This document shows positions 26,963 through 35,966 of a DNA stretch of 64,000 nt, piece by piece. Position 1 is the stretch's first letter, and the number at the start of each line of letters is the position of its first letter. A program made the translations under genes and the position numbers. This DNA is from Puniceibacterium confluentis (GTDB lineage: Bacteria > Pseudomonadota > Alphaproteobacteria > Rhodobacterales > Rhodobacteraceae): assembly GCF_007923445.1 (NCBI RefSeq), contig NZ_VOJI01000008.1:62001-126000 (forward strand), in the 5' to 3' direction. Under the pieces are notes generated by a model. The model saw only the letters and a list, made by a program, of their open reading frames with translations. It did no database searches and was not told the DNA's origin.

Positions 26963-28225
26963 ATGTCCACTATTTCGCCTGCACTTCTCGAAGAGGTGCG
27001 CGCCCGTTTCGCCCATGTCGATACCTGTCCGTTCGATGGTCCGCGGGTGTTCTTTGAAAACGCCGGCGGTGCGCTGACGCTGAATTCCGTGGTCGAGACC
27101 TCGGCCAGGATGGCCGCGATCCCCGACAATCAGGGCCGCGACAACCCGGCCGCGCACGCCCTTGTCGCGATGATCGACAAGGCCAAAGCAGACATGGGGG
27201 TGATGTTCAACGCACCCCGCGGCCAATTTATAGTCGGGGAAAGCGGCACCGAACTGCTGTTCCGGCTGATCCGCACCGCCTGCCTCGGCACGCCTGCCGG
27301 GCGCGTCATCAGCGCAACGGTAGAGCATCCCGCCAGCCGCAGCGCCGCGGCAAAATGGGCCGAAATCGCGCACAAGCCACACATCATTGTCGCACATGAT
27401 CCTGCAACCGGGTCGATTGACGCCGAGGCCTATATTCCCGCGCTGACGCCCGACACCCAGGTGGCGACGATTCTGCACACCTCACCGGTGTCCGGCATGT
27501 CGATCGACGTGGCTTCGGTGGCCAGTGCCATACGCGCGGTCGCGCCCGACTGCTTTATCATCGTCGATGGCATACAGCACGCTGCGCACGGGCGGCTGGA
27601 CATCGAAAGCTATGATATTGATGGCTATGTGATCTCACCGTACAAGGTGTTCTCGCGCCACGGCTACGGCGTTGCCTGGTTGTCCGACCGTCTCGCAGCG
27701 TTGCCGCACGATCACCTGCTGAACGCCCCCGGCGAACCCTGGGAACTCGGCACCCGCGACACCGGCGCATATGCGACCTTTTCGGATGTGGTGGACTACT
27801 TTGACTGGCTTGGCGGTTGTGTCAGCGACGCCACGGATCGCCGCGCACGGATCGTGGCCGCGGGCGCGGCGATCCATGCGCATGAGGAAACCCTGACAAA
27901 TGCGATGCTGCACGGCACCGGCAACCAGACCGGACTGGCCGGCATGCCGACGGTCACGGTCATCGGCGGGATCGACAATCCGCGCCGCGAAGGTCTTGTC
28001 TCTCTCGCCGTCGCGGGGATGGAAGCCCCTGACGTGGTGACACAGCTGCGCACACGCGGCATCCGCACCCACACCCGCAAGGCGGACCACTATTCGGGCA
28101 ATATCCTCGATCCGCTTGGGATGACCGGGGCGGTGCGGGTGTCCCTGTGTCACTACAACACCGAGGCCGAAGTGGCGCAGTTCCTGCAAGCCATGCGCGA
28201 AATCACCGAGGCGGCGATGCCCTAG
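26963..28225 (+). CDS. Class V PLP-dependent aminotransferase/desulfurase-like enzyme
   Basis: 420 residues of the NifS/SufS/isopenicillin-epimerase fold. It has FFENAGGAL near 30, a phosphate-binding region GESGTELLFRLIR, a conserved His in ATVEHPASRSA, DGIQHAAHG, and the PLP lysine in ISPYKVFSRHGYG near 233. No cysteine-desulfurase loop is evident, so transamination, elimination or epimerisation is more likely. Last gene of the CoA operon; its TAG stop lies in a CTAG shared with the convergent dehydrogenase gene. Confidence 0.82.
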   Translation: MSTISPALLEEVRARFAHVDTCPFDGPRVFFENAGGALTLNSVVETSARMAAIPDNQGRDNPAAHALVAMIDKAKADMGVMFNAPRGQFIVGESGTELLFRLIRTACLGTPAGRVISATVEHPASRSAAAKWAEIAHKPHIIVAHDPATGSIDAEAYIPALTPDTQVATILHTSPVSGMSIDVASVASAIRAVAPDCFIIVDGIQHAAHGRLDIESYDIDGYVISPYKVFSRHGYGVAWLSDRLAALPHDHLLNAPGEPWELGTRDTGAYATFSDVVDYFDWLGGCVSDATDRRARIVAAGAAIHAHEETLTNAMLHGTGNQTGLAGMPTVTVIGGIDNPRREGLVSLAVAGMEAPDVVTQLRTRGIRTHTRKADHYSGNILDPLGMTGAVRVSLCHYNTEAEVAQFLQAMREITEAAMP

Positions 28226-29238
28226 CCAGCCAGTTGGCCGAGCCTGTCCAGCAGGTCGTCGGGCAGGCTCAGACCGTTGGCCCGGGCATCGCACAACGCG
28301 CGCAGTGCCCGGTCTCCGGGCATGCGCACCGGCTGGGACGGATCAATGGCAACGCTTTGCGTCACGCTGTCCCGGGCTTGCTGCATCCGCTCTGACAGCG
28401 TTTCTTCGGGCAGCAACCGGCGGGTGTCGACCAGCAGGATCATCTGGCCAAGGTTCTGCGGCGTGTCCCGCGCCGCAGCGGCCGTGCCGATGTCCGACAG
28501 CATTGCCGCCCCTGACAGCCCGGCGGCCATCAGATCGAGGCAAAGGGCCAGGTTCGCGCCCTTGTCCCCGCCGATCGCCCGCATCAGCCCCTGCATCGCC
28601 GCGGCCGGATCGGTGGTCGGGCGGCCTTCGGCATCGGTGGCCCAGCTCTCCGGAATTTCCCTGCCTGTCTCGGCCGCCGCCCGCACGCGCGATCGCGCAG
28701 CGACCGACAGGGCCATGTCCAGAATCACATGCGCCCCGCCCGGATCCGGCACGGCGATGCCCAGCGGGTTGTTTCCGATCATCGCACCCCGCCCGCCGGC
28801 CGGGGCAATCATCGCCGCTGTGGTCGAGGTCATGACGCAGGCAAAACCGGCCTCGGCGGCGATCCACAGATAGGGTGCCAGTGCGCCGACATGGGTGCCG
28901 CCCCGGACAAAGGCCGCGCCGAGGCCCAGGTCGCGCGCCGCCCCCATGGCCGCGATCAATGCACGGTGGGCTATTGCCGGGCCCAGGCCATTGTTGCCCT
29001 GTACCTGCCGCAGCGCGGGTGCCGGTGCTGAGATCACCGCCTCGGCCCGCGGGTCGATCCCACCGCCCGCGATGCGGTCGGCATAGACAAGCACGCGGTT
29101 GAGCCCGTGCGTCCTGATGCCCATCATCTCGGCCAGGGTCAGCACTTCGGCGGCGTCATCCGCCGCTGTGTCCGGCACGCCGACGCCGACAAAGGCGCGG
29201 CGCACCAGGTCGCGTGTCTGCTGCTCGGTGAGGGTCAT
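28222..29238 (-). CDS. Ldh-family malate/lactate/ureidoglycolate-type dehydrogenase
   Basis: 338 residues of the Ldh_2 (YlbC/ComC/YiaK) family of NAD(P)-dependent 2-hydroxy acid dehydrogenases. It has EMMGIRTHGLNRV near 40, with the catalytic His, VRGGTHVGALAPY, and MIGNNPLGIAVPD. It should interconvert an L-2-hydroxy acid and its 2-oxo form. It follows tctA by six bases, so it probably acts on the acid imported by TctCBA. Confidence 0.88.
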   Translation of the reverse strand: MTLTEQQTRDLVRRAFVGVGVPDTAADDAAEVLTLAEMMGIRTHGLNRVLVYADRIAGGGIDPRAEAVISAPAPALRQVQGNNGLGPAIAHRALIAAMGAARDLGLGAAFVRGGTHVGALAPYLWIAAEAGFACVMTSTTAAMIAPAGGRGAMIGNNPLGIAVPDPGGAHVILDMALSVAARSRVRAAAETGREIPESWATDAEGRPTTDPAAAMQGLMRAIGGDKGANLALCLDLMAAGLSGAAMLSDIGTAAAARDTPQNLGQMILLVDTRRLLPEETLSERMQQARDSVTQSVAIDPSQPVRMPGDRALRALCDARANGLSLPDDLLDRLGQLAG

Positions 29239-29244
29239 GACCCG

Positions 29245-30768
29245 TCAGGTCCCGGCCTTTTCGGCAGTGCCGGACGACCTGCCGTATCGGCTCATCAACG
29301 GAAGAACGATCACCAGGACGATGGTCACGCCGATGATCCACAGGGATGCCTGACGTTCGAGGAAAATCATCCCGGACCCGCGCGAGATCGTCAGTGTCTG
29401 CCGCAGCGCCTCTTCGGCCAGCGGTCCGAGGACCAGTGCCAGTACCAGTGCGGCGGGGGAAAATCCGTAGAGCCGCATGAAAAAGCCGATGATGCCGGCC
29501 GCGAACATCAGATAGGTCTCGATGAACGAGGCATGCACGCTAAAGGTGCCAAGAGTGCAGATCACCACGACAATCGGGCCGAGAATGCGGTACGGGACCT
29601 TGATGATCTGCACAAACAGCGGGATGGCGAAGATGCTGATGACCAGCAGGATCATGTTGCCGAGGTACATCGACGCGATCAGTCCCCAGGCCAGTTCCGG
29701 GTTCTGCTCCATGAACAGCGGTCCGGGCCGCAGCCCCCACAGCATGAAGGCAGCCAGCAGGACCGCGGTCGAGGCCGACCCCGGAATGCCCAGCGTCAGC
29801 AGCGGGATCATCGCGCCGGACGAGGCCGCGTTGTTCGCGGTCTCGGGTGCGACCAGCCCGGCCATCTCGCCGGTGCCGAACTTTTCCGGGGCCTTGGACA
29901 CCGACCGTTCCGTGGAATAGGCCATGAGCGAGGCGATGGTCGCGCCTGCCCCGGGAATCACCCCGACCACAAAGCCCAGGATCGAACCGCGCACCATGGT
30001 CATCCGCGTGGTCAGAAAGTCTTCTGCCGACGGCCAGAACGAGGCTTCCTTGTCGTACTGCACGATGCCGCCGCTGCCGGATCTGTGCATGCCGACGTAA
30101 AAGGAATAGAACAATTCGCCCAGCCCGAACAGGCCGATGGCAACCGGGATGAAGTAGATGCCGCCGATCAGTTCGGCGGACCCGAAGGTATAGCGCCCCT
30201 GCCCGGTTTCCAGATCGACCCCGACCGTGCCGAGCGCAAAACCGATCAGCGCCGAGATCAGGCCCAGTTTCCAGTTCGTGCCGATCATCACCACAAGGGT
30301 GAGCATGCCCATCATCGCCAGCAGGAAATACTCGGGCGGTCCGAAACTGCGCGACACCTGCGAGAACATCGGTGCCAGAATGGTGATCAGGATCACACCG
30401 ACGGTTCCGCCGACGAAAGAGGCCACCGCCTGCATCACCAGCGCCGGGCCTGCCCTGCCCTTCTTGGCCAGCGGATAGCCGTCAAAGGTGCTTGCCACCG
30501 TGGCGCTTTCACCCGGGGTGTTCAGCAGGATCGACGTGATCGTGCCGCCGTACATCGCGCCGTAATAGATCGCGGCCAGCATCATGATCGCGCCGGTCGG
30601 GTCCATGCCAAAGGTCACCGGCAGCAGGATCGCCAGCCCCGCCGACGGCCCGAAGCCGGGAATCACGCCGACGACCATGCCGACAATGGCGCCGATCAGA
30701 AGGTACAGCATGTTGATCGGGGTGATGGCGATCGAAAGCCCCATCAACAGATCACCGAATACGTCCAT
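29245..30768 (-). CDS. TTT transporter large membrane subunit (TctA)
   Basis: 507 residues with about 12 membrane segments, GVIPGFGPSAGLAILLP near 35, NTPGESATVASTFDGYPLAK, GVIPGAGATIASLMAYS and APETANNAASSGAMIPLL. Typical TctA. Third gene of tctC-tctB-tctA-dehydrogenase, reading left. Confidence 0.94.
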   Translation of the reverse strand: MDVFGDLLMGLSIAITPINMLYLLIGAIVGMVVGVIPGFGPSAGLAILLPVTFGMDPTGAIMMLAAIYYGAMYGGTITSILLNTPGESATVASTFDGYPLAKKGRAGPALVMQAVASFVGGTVGVILITILAPMFSQVSRSFGPPEYFLLAMMGMLTLVVMIGTNWKLGLISALIGFALGTVGVDLETGQGRYTFGSAELIGGIYFIPVAIGLFGLGELFYSFYVGMHRSGSGGIVQYDKEASFWPSAEDFLTTRMTMVRGSILGFVVGVIPGAGATIASLMAYSTERSVSKAPEKFGTGEMAGLVAPETANNAASSGAMIPLLTLGIPGSASTAVLLAAFMLWGLRPGPLFMEQNPELAWGLIASMYLGNMILLVISIFAIPLFVQIIKVPYRILGPIVVVICTLGTFSVHASFIETYLMFAAGIIGFFMRLYGFSPAALVLALVLGPLAEEALRQTLTISRGSGMIFLERQASLWIIGVTIVLVIVLPLMSRYGRSSGTAEKAGT

Positions 30769-30821
30769 TTAAGTCGCTCCTGTTGGCGGTTCGCCGTGCG
30801 TCGGCACCGCCCTGTCCTGTC

Positions 30822-31271
30822 TCAGATTGGCAGAATGTCGACGAGTCCCGGCGGCATGCTGGCATTCAGCACCCGATCGAAAAGCAGATAGATCACGACC
30901 GGCACAATGACCGACAACAGGGCATTCTGCACCGGTCGGCCCCGGTTCAGGACCGCCAGCGTGACCGCAAGGTAGATGACGGTGGCCAGGAAACCCCCGA
31001 ACACCCGCAGCGTCACCGCATAGCAGACCGCCAGAGCCATGAGCATCACCACGTCGCGCCAGCGTCCGGCATCGGCCTGATCGCCGCGCCCTTGCCGCAG
31101 GGCATCGCTGAGGGCCCAGATCGTCAGCAGCACGATCATCACTCCTATGCTGCGTGGAAAGAACCCGGGCCCCAGTCTTCCGGTGCGGGTCAGAAAGTTC
31201 AGATCCGCAAAGGCCACGTAGGTATAGTAGGTGCCGCCCGCGAGCACAGCGAGCAGGAATGCGATCCGCAT
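30822..31271 (-). CDS. TTT transporter small membrane subunit (TctB)
   Basis: 149 residues with four hydrophobic segments, the N-terminal LGPGFFPRSIGVMIVLLT motif and an LGFxG-like RVFGGFLAT segment typical of TctB. It sits between tctC and tctA. Confidence 0.88.
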   Translation of the reverse strand: MRIAFLLAVLAGGTYYTYVAFADLNFLTRTGRLGPGFFPRSIGVMIVLLTIWALSDALRQGRGDQADAGRWRDVVMLMALAVCYAVTLRVFGGFLATVIYLAVTLAVLNRGRPVQNALLSVIVPVVIYLLFDRVLNASMPPGLVDILPI

Positions 31272-31292
31272 GAGGTGTATCCTGATAAGGCC

Positions 31293-31325
31293 GGACCGAC
31301 CGCAAATTCCCTGCGCGGGCGGTCC
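31293..31325 (-). terminator. Intercistronic hairpin after tctC
   Basis: 11-base arms GGACCGACCGC / GCGGGCGGTCC with a single mismatch and an 11-base loop lie between tctC and tctB. Without a U-run it is more likely to stabilise the tctC transcript or reduce tctBA readthrough than to end transcription. Confidence 0.55.
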
Positions 31326-31344
31326 TGGTGGCTGTTGCTTCAGA

Positions 31345-32331
31345 TCAGTCGATGGCGCCGACCGACCTCAGGACCACCTCGAAACCGTCCTTGGTGTTGT
31401 TCAGGAAGGTGCGGAAGTCTTCTCCGTAGATCACGGTGGGCGTCAGCGTGTTTGTCTTGATGTAGTCCGCCCATTCCGGCGTCTCGACGACTTTTTTCAT
31501 CGTCGCAATCCACCAGTCCTGCACGGCGGCAGGCACCTCGGGCGCCAGTATCAGGCCGCGCGGCATCGACACTCCGATGTCATAGCCAAGGTCACCCATG
31601 GTCGGAACACCTTCGAGCGCGGCTGGCACCGAAGCTCCGGAATAGACCAGTGGGCGCAGATCACCGGAATCGATCATGCCGAGGATCTCGCCCGGGTTCC
31701 CGACCATTGCATCCAGCGCGTCCGACAACAGCGCCGTGGTCTGGTCGGCCATCGAGTTGAACGACACGTATTCGAATTCGAACCCGGCCTTTTCGGCAAA
31801 CAGGGTGGGCACGATGAAGTCGACGTTCACGGTACCGGTGCCACCGATGTTCATCGGGCCTGCGTTGGCTGCGGCGATGAACTGCTCGATATTCTGGATC
31901 TCGGACGAGCCATTCACCACCAGCACAAGGTCGTCGGTTGCCAACAGCGCGACGGGGGTGAAGTCGGACGGCTGCCACGGCGTGTCCGCCTGTAGCGGTG
32001 TGGTGACAAAACTGCCCGACGTGGTCGAGATGCCGTACGGATTGCCCGACTGACCGTAAAGATAACCCCAGCCAACAGCGCCAGACCCGCCGGCGCGGTT
32101 CTCCGGCGAAATGTCGCCCGGATAAAGCTCGTATTTTTTCAGGATGTCGATGATCGTGCGGGCCATGATGTCATTGCCGCCGCCGGGACCAAACGCGATC
32201 GTCCAGTCGAGCGTCTCATCCGCCGACGGATAGACTTCCTGAGCGTAAGTCGGTGCCGCGAATGCCACCGGCGCGGCGACCAGCGTCGCGCAAAGGCTGT
32301 TGCGCAGCCATGTGTTGTTGATGTTGAACAT
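31345..32331 (-). CDS. TTT transporter substrate-binding protein (TctC)
   Basis: 328 residues. Signal peptide MFNINNTWLRNSLCATLVA to PTYAQ, then the TctC opening DWTIAFGPGGGNDIMARTI and the GTGTVNVDFIVP ligand segment. The ATG at 32331 follows GGGAGG, which decides against the longer frame starting at 32364. It binds a carboxylate for TctBA; the downstream Ldh-family enzyme suggests a 2-hydroxy acid. Confidence 0.9.
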   Translation of the reverse strand: MFNINNTWLRNSLCATLVAAPVAFAAPTYAQEVYPSADETLDWTIAFGPGGGNDIMARTIIDILKKYELYPGDISPENRAGGSGAVGWGYLYGQSGNPYGISTTSGSFVTTPLQADTPWQPSDFTPVALLATDDLVLVVNGSSEIQNIEQFIAAANAGPMNIGGTGTVNVDFIVPTLFAEKAGFEFEYVSFNSMADQTTALLSDALDAMVGNPGEILGMIDSGDLRPLVYSGASVPAALEGVPTMGDLGYDIGVSMPRGLILAPEVPAAVQDWWIATMKKVVETPEWADYIKTNTLTPTVIYGEDFRTFLNNTKDGFEVVLRSVGAID

Positions 32332-32429
32332 TTTATCCTCCCTGGTTTCGTAGTGCCACCGCAACGCCCCTCCTCAAGGACTGTGTCGCGGTGGATCTTC
32401 TTGCCCGGATGACGATGTCCGGGGATGGT

Positions 32430-33104
32430 TCAGAGCGTCTCAAGCAACCGAAGTTTTCCATTTATGTGATGCTGTGCGCCCACCTTGCCGGCGGCCTCCT
32501 TGTCGCCAATCTCAATTGCCCTGACGATGCGGTCATGTTCGGAGTTGGACAACGCCAGCGACGCGCCTCCGGTCAGGACCCGCAACCGCATCAGCCGCAC
32601 TTCCTTGCCAAGCGAGGTATAAAGATCCTTCGCACGGGTTGCGCCCGACGCCGTGGCGACGCGGTCGTGAAAGGCAAGGTTCAGTTCGAAATAACGCTCT
32701 TCGTCGCCGTCGCGCACAGCCGCGTCCATCCGGTCCACAAAGGCGCGCAGATCGCTCTTGTCCTCGGGGGTCGCGCTTTCCGCCGCCCGCGTGCAAAGAT
32801 AGCCGGCAATCCCCGCCCGCAGGTCGTACAACTCCAGCGCATCTTCCAGCGACAGCTTGCGTACATAGACCCCCTGATTGGTCACGGTCTTGACCAATCC
32901 CTCACGCTCGAGCGAACGGGCAGCCTCGCGGACGGGGCCGCGGCTGACGCCGAGTTGTTCCGCAAGGTTGATTTCGTTCAGGCGCTCGCCCGCGGGCACC
33001 TCGCCACGCAGGATCATACCTTCGAGCGCGTCCCGCACTTCCAGTACCAACGATCTCTGCCGTAGCTTCTGCATCGGTTTACGCATGTCCTGGTCGGCTT
33101 CCAT
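32430..33104 (-). CDS. GntR/FCD transcriptional regulator
   Basis: 224 residues. HTH near 20-80 (GERLNEINLAEQLGVSRGPV, REAARSLEREG), then an FCD domain with NLAFHDRVATASG, SEHDRIV and QHHI. It lies about 100 bases upstream of tctCBA on the same strand and is divergent from the SDR gene, with a clean palindrome between. Methionines at 33086 and 33074 are alternative starts. Confidence 0.87.
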   Translation of the reverse strand: MEADQDMRKPMQKLRQRSLVLEVRDALEGMILRGEVPAGERLNEINLAEQLGVSRGPVREAARSLEREGLVKTVTNQGVYVRKLSLEDALELYDLRAGIAGYLCTRAAESATPEDKSDLRAFVDRMDAAVRDGDEERYFELNLAFHDRVATASGATRAKDLYTSLGKEVRLMRLRVLTGGASLALSNSEHDRIVRAIEIGDKEAAGKVGAQHHINGKLRLLETL

Positions 33105-33129
33105 AGTGCCATGACGCGTTCAAAACTAC

Positions 33130-33145
33130 ATAATGTCAACATTAT
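33130..33145. promoter_or_regulatory. Palindromic GntR operator candidate
   Basis: ATAATGT-CA-ACATTAT, a perfect 7-bp dyad with a two-base spacer, 26 bases upstream of the GntR start and in the divergent region towards the SDR. Position and symmetry fit an autoregulated FCD-GntR site. Confidence 0.65.
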
Positions 33146-33282
33146 TCTGCTGATTGACAATCCAGACCGGACTGCGGATGTTGGAAAGGTCCAGGCAGAT
33201 GCAGGCGCGTCCATACCATCCGACCTGGGGAAGAAGTCACGCTATTTAGCTGATATCACATAATAAAAAGGGCCTCATTCGA

Positions 33283-34023
33283 ATGACAGATCTGGTTCTC
33301 TCCGGGAAAACCGCCTTTGTTTCAGGTTCTGGGGCCAATATCGGGCGCGGAGTCGCGGTCCATCTTGCAAAGCTCGGGTGCAATATTGTCGTCAACGGCT
33401 CGGCGGACGAAAACGCGGCCCGCGAAACGGCGGACCTGGTCAGCCGGGCTGGCGCTCAGGCGCTGGTGACGATGGGTGATGTCGGCCGATCGGCGGCGGT
33501 CGCAGACATGGCCAAGGCCGCCCTGAGCAGATTTGGCACGGTTGATATCGTCGTCAACAATGCCTCGCGCAGGCCGCACAAGCCGTTCCTCGACATGTCC
33601 GAAGAAGACTGGCACGCTGTCATCGACCCTGCCTTGACCGCCGCGTTTCTCACCTGCCGGGCGTTTCTTCCGGGGATGGTGGACCGTGGCTGGGGACGGA
33701 TCATCAACTTTGCCGGCATGAAGGCAATCAACGGCTACTTTGAAGGCGCGCCGATCTCGGCAGCCAAACACGCGGTCTGGGGCCTGACAAAGGCCCTGTC
33801 GACCGAGTTCGCGCCGAAAGGGATCACTGTCAACACTGTCTCACCCGGTCAGATCCGCAAAGACAGCGAGACCGAGGACGACCCCGCCCGGGCGGCAGCG
33901 ATTCCGACCGGGTTCATGGGCACGTCCGAGGACATCGCGGCGATGGTCGGTTTTCTGGCGTCGCCGTCGGCGCGCTTTGTCACCGGCCAGATGATCGCGG
34001 TGAATGGTGGCCAGACGACCTGA
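33283..34023 (+). CDS. SDR-fold protein lacking the catalytic Ser and Tyr
   Basis: 246 residues of the classical SDR fold: SGSGANIGRG cofactor loop near 15, NNAS, and a C-terminal VTGQMIAVNGGQTT. The catalytic Ser is Gly145 (NFAGMKA) and the catalytic Tyr is Ile158 (GAPISAAKHA); only the Lys at 162 remains. The cofactor loop is also SGSGANIG instead of TGxxxGIG. It is therefore either inactive as an oxidoreductase, or it uses another mechanism. It is divergent from a GntR gene and 200 bases before a 6PGDH-like gene. Confidence 0.85.
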   Translation: MTDLVLSGKTAFVSGSGANIGRGVAVHLAKLGCNIVVNGSADENAARETADLVSRAGAQALVTMGDVGRSAAVADMAKAALSRFGTVDIVVNNASRRPHKPFLDMSEEDWHAVIDPALTAAFLTCRAFLPGMVDRGWGRIINFAGMKAINGYFEGAPISAAKHAVWGLTKALSTEFAPKGITVNTVSPGQIRKDSETEDDPARAAAIPTGFMGTSEDIAAMVGFLASPSARFVTGQMIAVNGGQTT

Positions 34024-34222
34024 TGTGTGCGCAAGGCGGCTGCCCGGTCGCAGCCGGACACGACGGTATTCACCGGCGCCAAGACTCCTCCCGCGCCCGT
34101 ATCCAGCGCCAAGGGACCGCCGCGCAGTTCAGAACATCGGCGCGGCGCATAAGGTCATACTATTATGTCTGGAATCAGGCGCGGGCCCCGGACAGTCATT
34201 CACCATCAGGACGGAGGACGGA

Positions 34223-35125
34223 ATGACCGAACGCAGCAATCGGCCCGATCGTGTGGCCTTTGTGGGTTTTGGCGAGGCGGGCTCGGCCCTGGCCAGTGGC
34301 TGGGGTGATGCGCGGCCAACCGACCTGCGCGCTTATGACATCAAGATGGAAACACCCGCGACCCGGCAGGCGCTGATCGACCGCTGCGCCGAGCACGGTG
34401 TCGCCGGTCAGACCAGCCTGGCGTCGGCGCTTCGCAGGGTCGTGGCGGTGTTCTGTGTCGTGACCGCCGACCAGGCGCTGGCAGCGGCGCAGGCCGGCGC
34501 ACCGTTGATTGCTCCGGGAACGTTGTGGTTCGACTGCAATTCCTGCGCCCCGGGAACCAAACGCCGGGCGGCGCAGCTGATCGAGGCGGCGGGGGGGCGT
34601 TATGTCGATGTCGCGGTGATGTCTCCGGTCTATCCCAAACGGCACCATGTGCCGCTGCTGATCGCCGGACCGCATTCCGAGGCCGCTTGTGCGACCCTCG
34701 GGGCGCTGGACATGCGGCCGAACCATGCCGGTGCAGAGGTCGGGCGCGCCTCGTCCATCAAGATGCTGCGGTCGGTGATGGTCAAGGGAATGGAAGCGCT
34801 GACGGCGGAATGTTTCCTCGCCGCCCGACGGGCGGGCGTCGAAGAGGAGGTGATCGGCTCGCTCGAAGCCTCGGACCCCGACATCCGGTGGCGCGCGCGC
34901 GGCGCTTACAATCTTGAACGCATGATGGTGCACGGCGCCCGCCGCGCCGCAGAGATGAAAGAGGTGGCCCTTACTGTTGACGAACTGGGCCTGGGGGGCC
35001 GCATGGCCGCCGCCACCGCCGTCTGGCAGGAGCTGATCTCGGATCTTGGCACGGAACCCGGCGCGGATGACCTCTATGCGCGGGCCGATCTGATCCTGTC
35101 GCGTCTTCCGCCGCTCACTCGGTGA
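34223..35125 (+). CDS. 6-phosphogluconate-dehydrogenase-like NAD(P) enzyme (DUF1932 type)
   Basis: 300 residues. The Rossmann motif VAFVGFGEAGSALASG is near residue 10, WFDCNSCAPGTKRRAAQLI follows, then the catalytic-lysine helix GRASSIKMLRSVMVKGMEAL near 175 and an all-helical C-terminus of the DUF1932 kind. It resembles hydroxy-acid dehydrogenases of the 6PGDH/3-HIBDH superfamily. The ATG at 34223 follows GGAGGACG. Its 3' end overlaps the convergent lyase by 11 bases. Substrate unknown. Confidence 0.8.
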   Translation: MTERSNRPDRVAFVGFGEAGSALASGWGDARPTDLRAYDIKMETPATRQALIDRCAEHGVAGQTSLASALRRVVAVFCVVTADQALAAAQAGAPLIAPGTLWFDCNSCAPGTKRRAAQLIEAAGGRYVDVAVMSPVYPKRHHVPLLIAGPHSEAACATLGALDMRPNHAGAEVGRASSIKMLRSVMVKGMEALTAECFLAARRAGVEEEVIGSLEASDPDIRWRARGAYNLERMMVHGARRAAEMKEVALTVDELGLGGRMAAATAVWQELISDLGTEPGADDLYARADLILSRLPPLTR

Positions 35126-35966
35126 GGTAGCGCGCGATCAGCGCGTCATAGCGCGCCGCCTCGCTCAAGTCGGCCATCAGGTCGTCTGGCCGGTCTGCAC
35201 CATTGGCGCCCGGCGTCTGCGCCAGGCTGTCCCAGGCCGCGCCGGTCGCAGCGGGCAATGTGCGGTGCGGTGTCAGGCAGATGCGCACGCCAAGCGCTGC
35301 CAGATCCACCTCGGCCAGGGCGCCCTGTGGTTTCGGTACAATCAGCGGCAGTTGCGCCGCCTGCTGCGCCCGGACAATCAGGTCCGGATCCCGCGCGCCG
35401 GTGATGAACAGCGCGTCGGCCCCGGCCCCGCCAAAGGCCCGCGCCCGCGCCACCAGACTGGCCGCGTCCTGCCGCCGCGCATCGGTGCGGGCGACAATCA
35501 CAAAGGAGGGATCGGCACGCGCCGACAGCGCTGCTTCGAGCCGGGCCACCATTTCTCCCTGCGTGGTCAGGGTGGTGACTGGCTTGCCATAGGGGCGGGG
35601 CAAAAGCGTATCCTCAAGCGTCATTCCGGCGACGCCCGCCGCTTCCAGGTCTTCCACCGTGCGCATCGCATGCAGCGCCGTTCCGAAACCGTGGTCCGCA
35701 TCGACCAACAGTGGCAGCGCCCCGGCACGGCAGATCCGGCGGCACAGGCCGACGAATTCCTCCAGCGACAACAGCGCGTGATCCGGCGCACCCAGCACCG
35801 CCAGCGCCGCGACGGATCCGCCCAGCATCCCCAACGGAAAACCCAGCCGTGCGGCGGCACGGGCTGTCAGCGCATCGTAGACCGACGCGGGGCGCACGCA
35901 GGCGTTTCCCGCAAGAATCGCCCGCAGGCGGGTCCGGGACTCGCTGGTGGACAGCCGCTCAGACAT
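35115..35966 (-). CDS. Oxaloacetate-decarboxylase-like lyase of the ICL/PEP mutase family
   Basis: 283 residues. It has DADHGFGTAL near 90 and LEDTLLPRPYGKPVT near 120. The catalytic KKCGH cysteine loop of true lyases is absent; LEDTLLP-x-x-(F/Y)G resembles, from memory, the Pseudomonas oxaloacetate decarboxylase of this superfamily. It overlaps tcuB by eight bases, so it belongs to the tricarballylate-like operon, where a decarboxylase for a C4 oxo acid makes sense. Confidence 0.75.
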   Translation of the reverse strand: MSERLSTSESRTRLRAILAGNACVRPASVYDALTARAAARLGFPLGMLGGSVAALAVLGAPDHALLSLEEFVGLCRRICRAGALPLLVDADHGFGTALHAMRTVEDLEAAGVAGMTLEDTLLPRPYGKPVTTLTTQGEMVARLEAALSARADPSFVIVARTDARRQDAASLVARARAFGGAGADALFITGARDPDLIVRAQQAAQLPLIVPKPQGALAEVDLAALGVRICLTPHRTLPAATGAAWDSLAQTPGANGADRPDDLMADLSEAARYDALIARYLTE

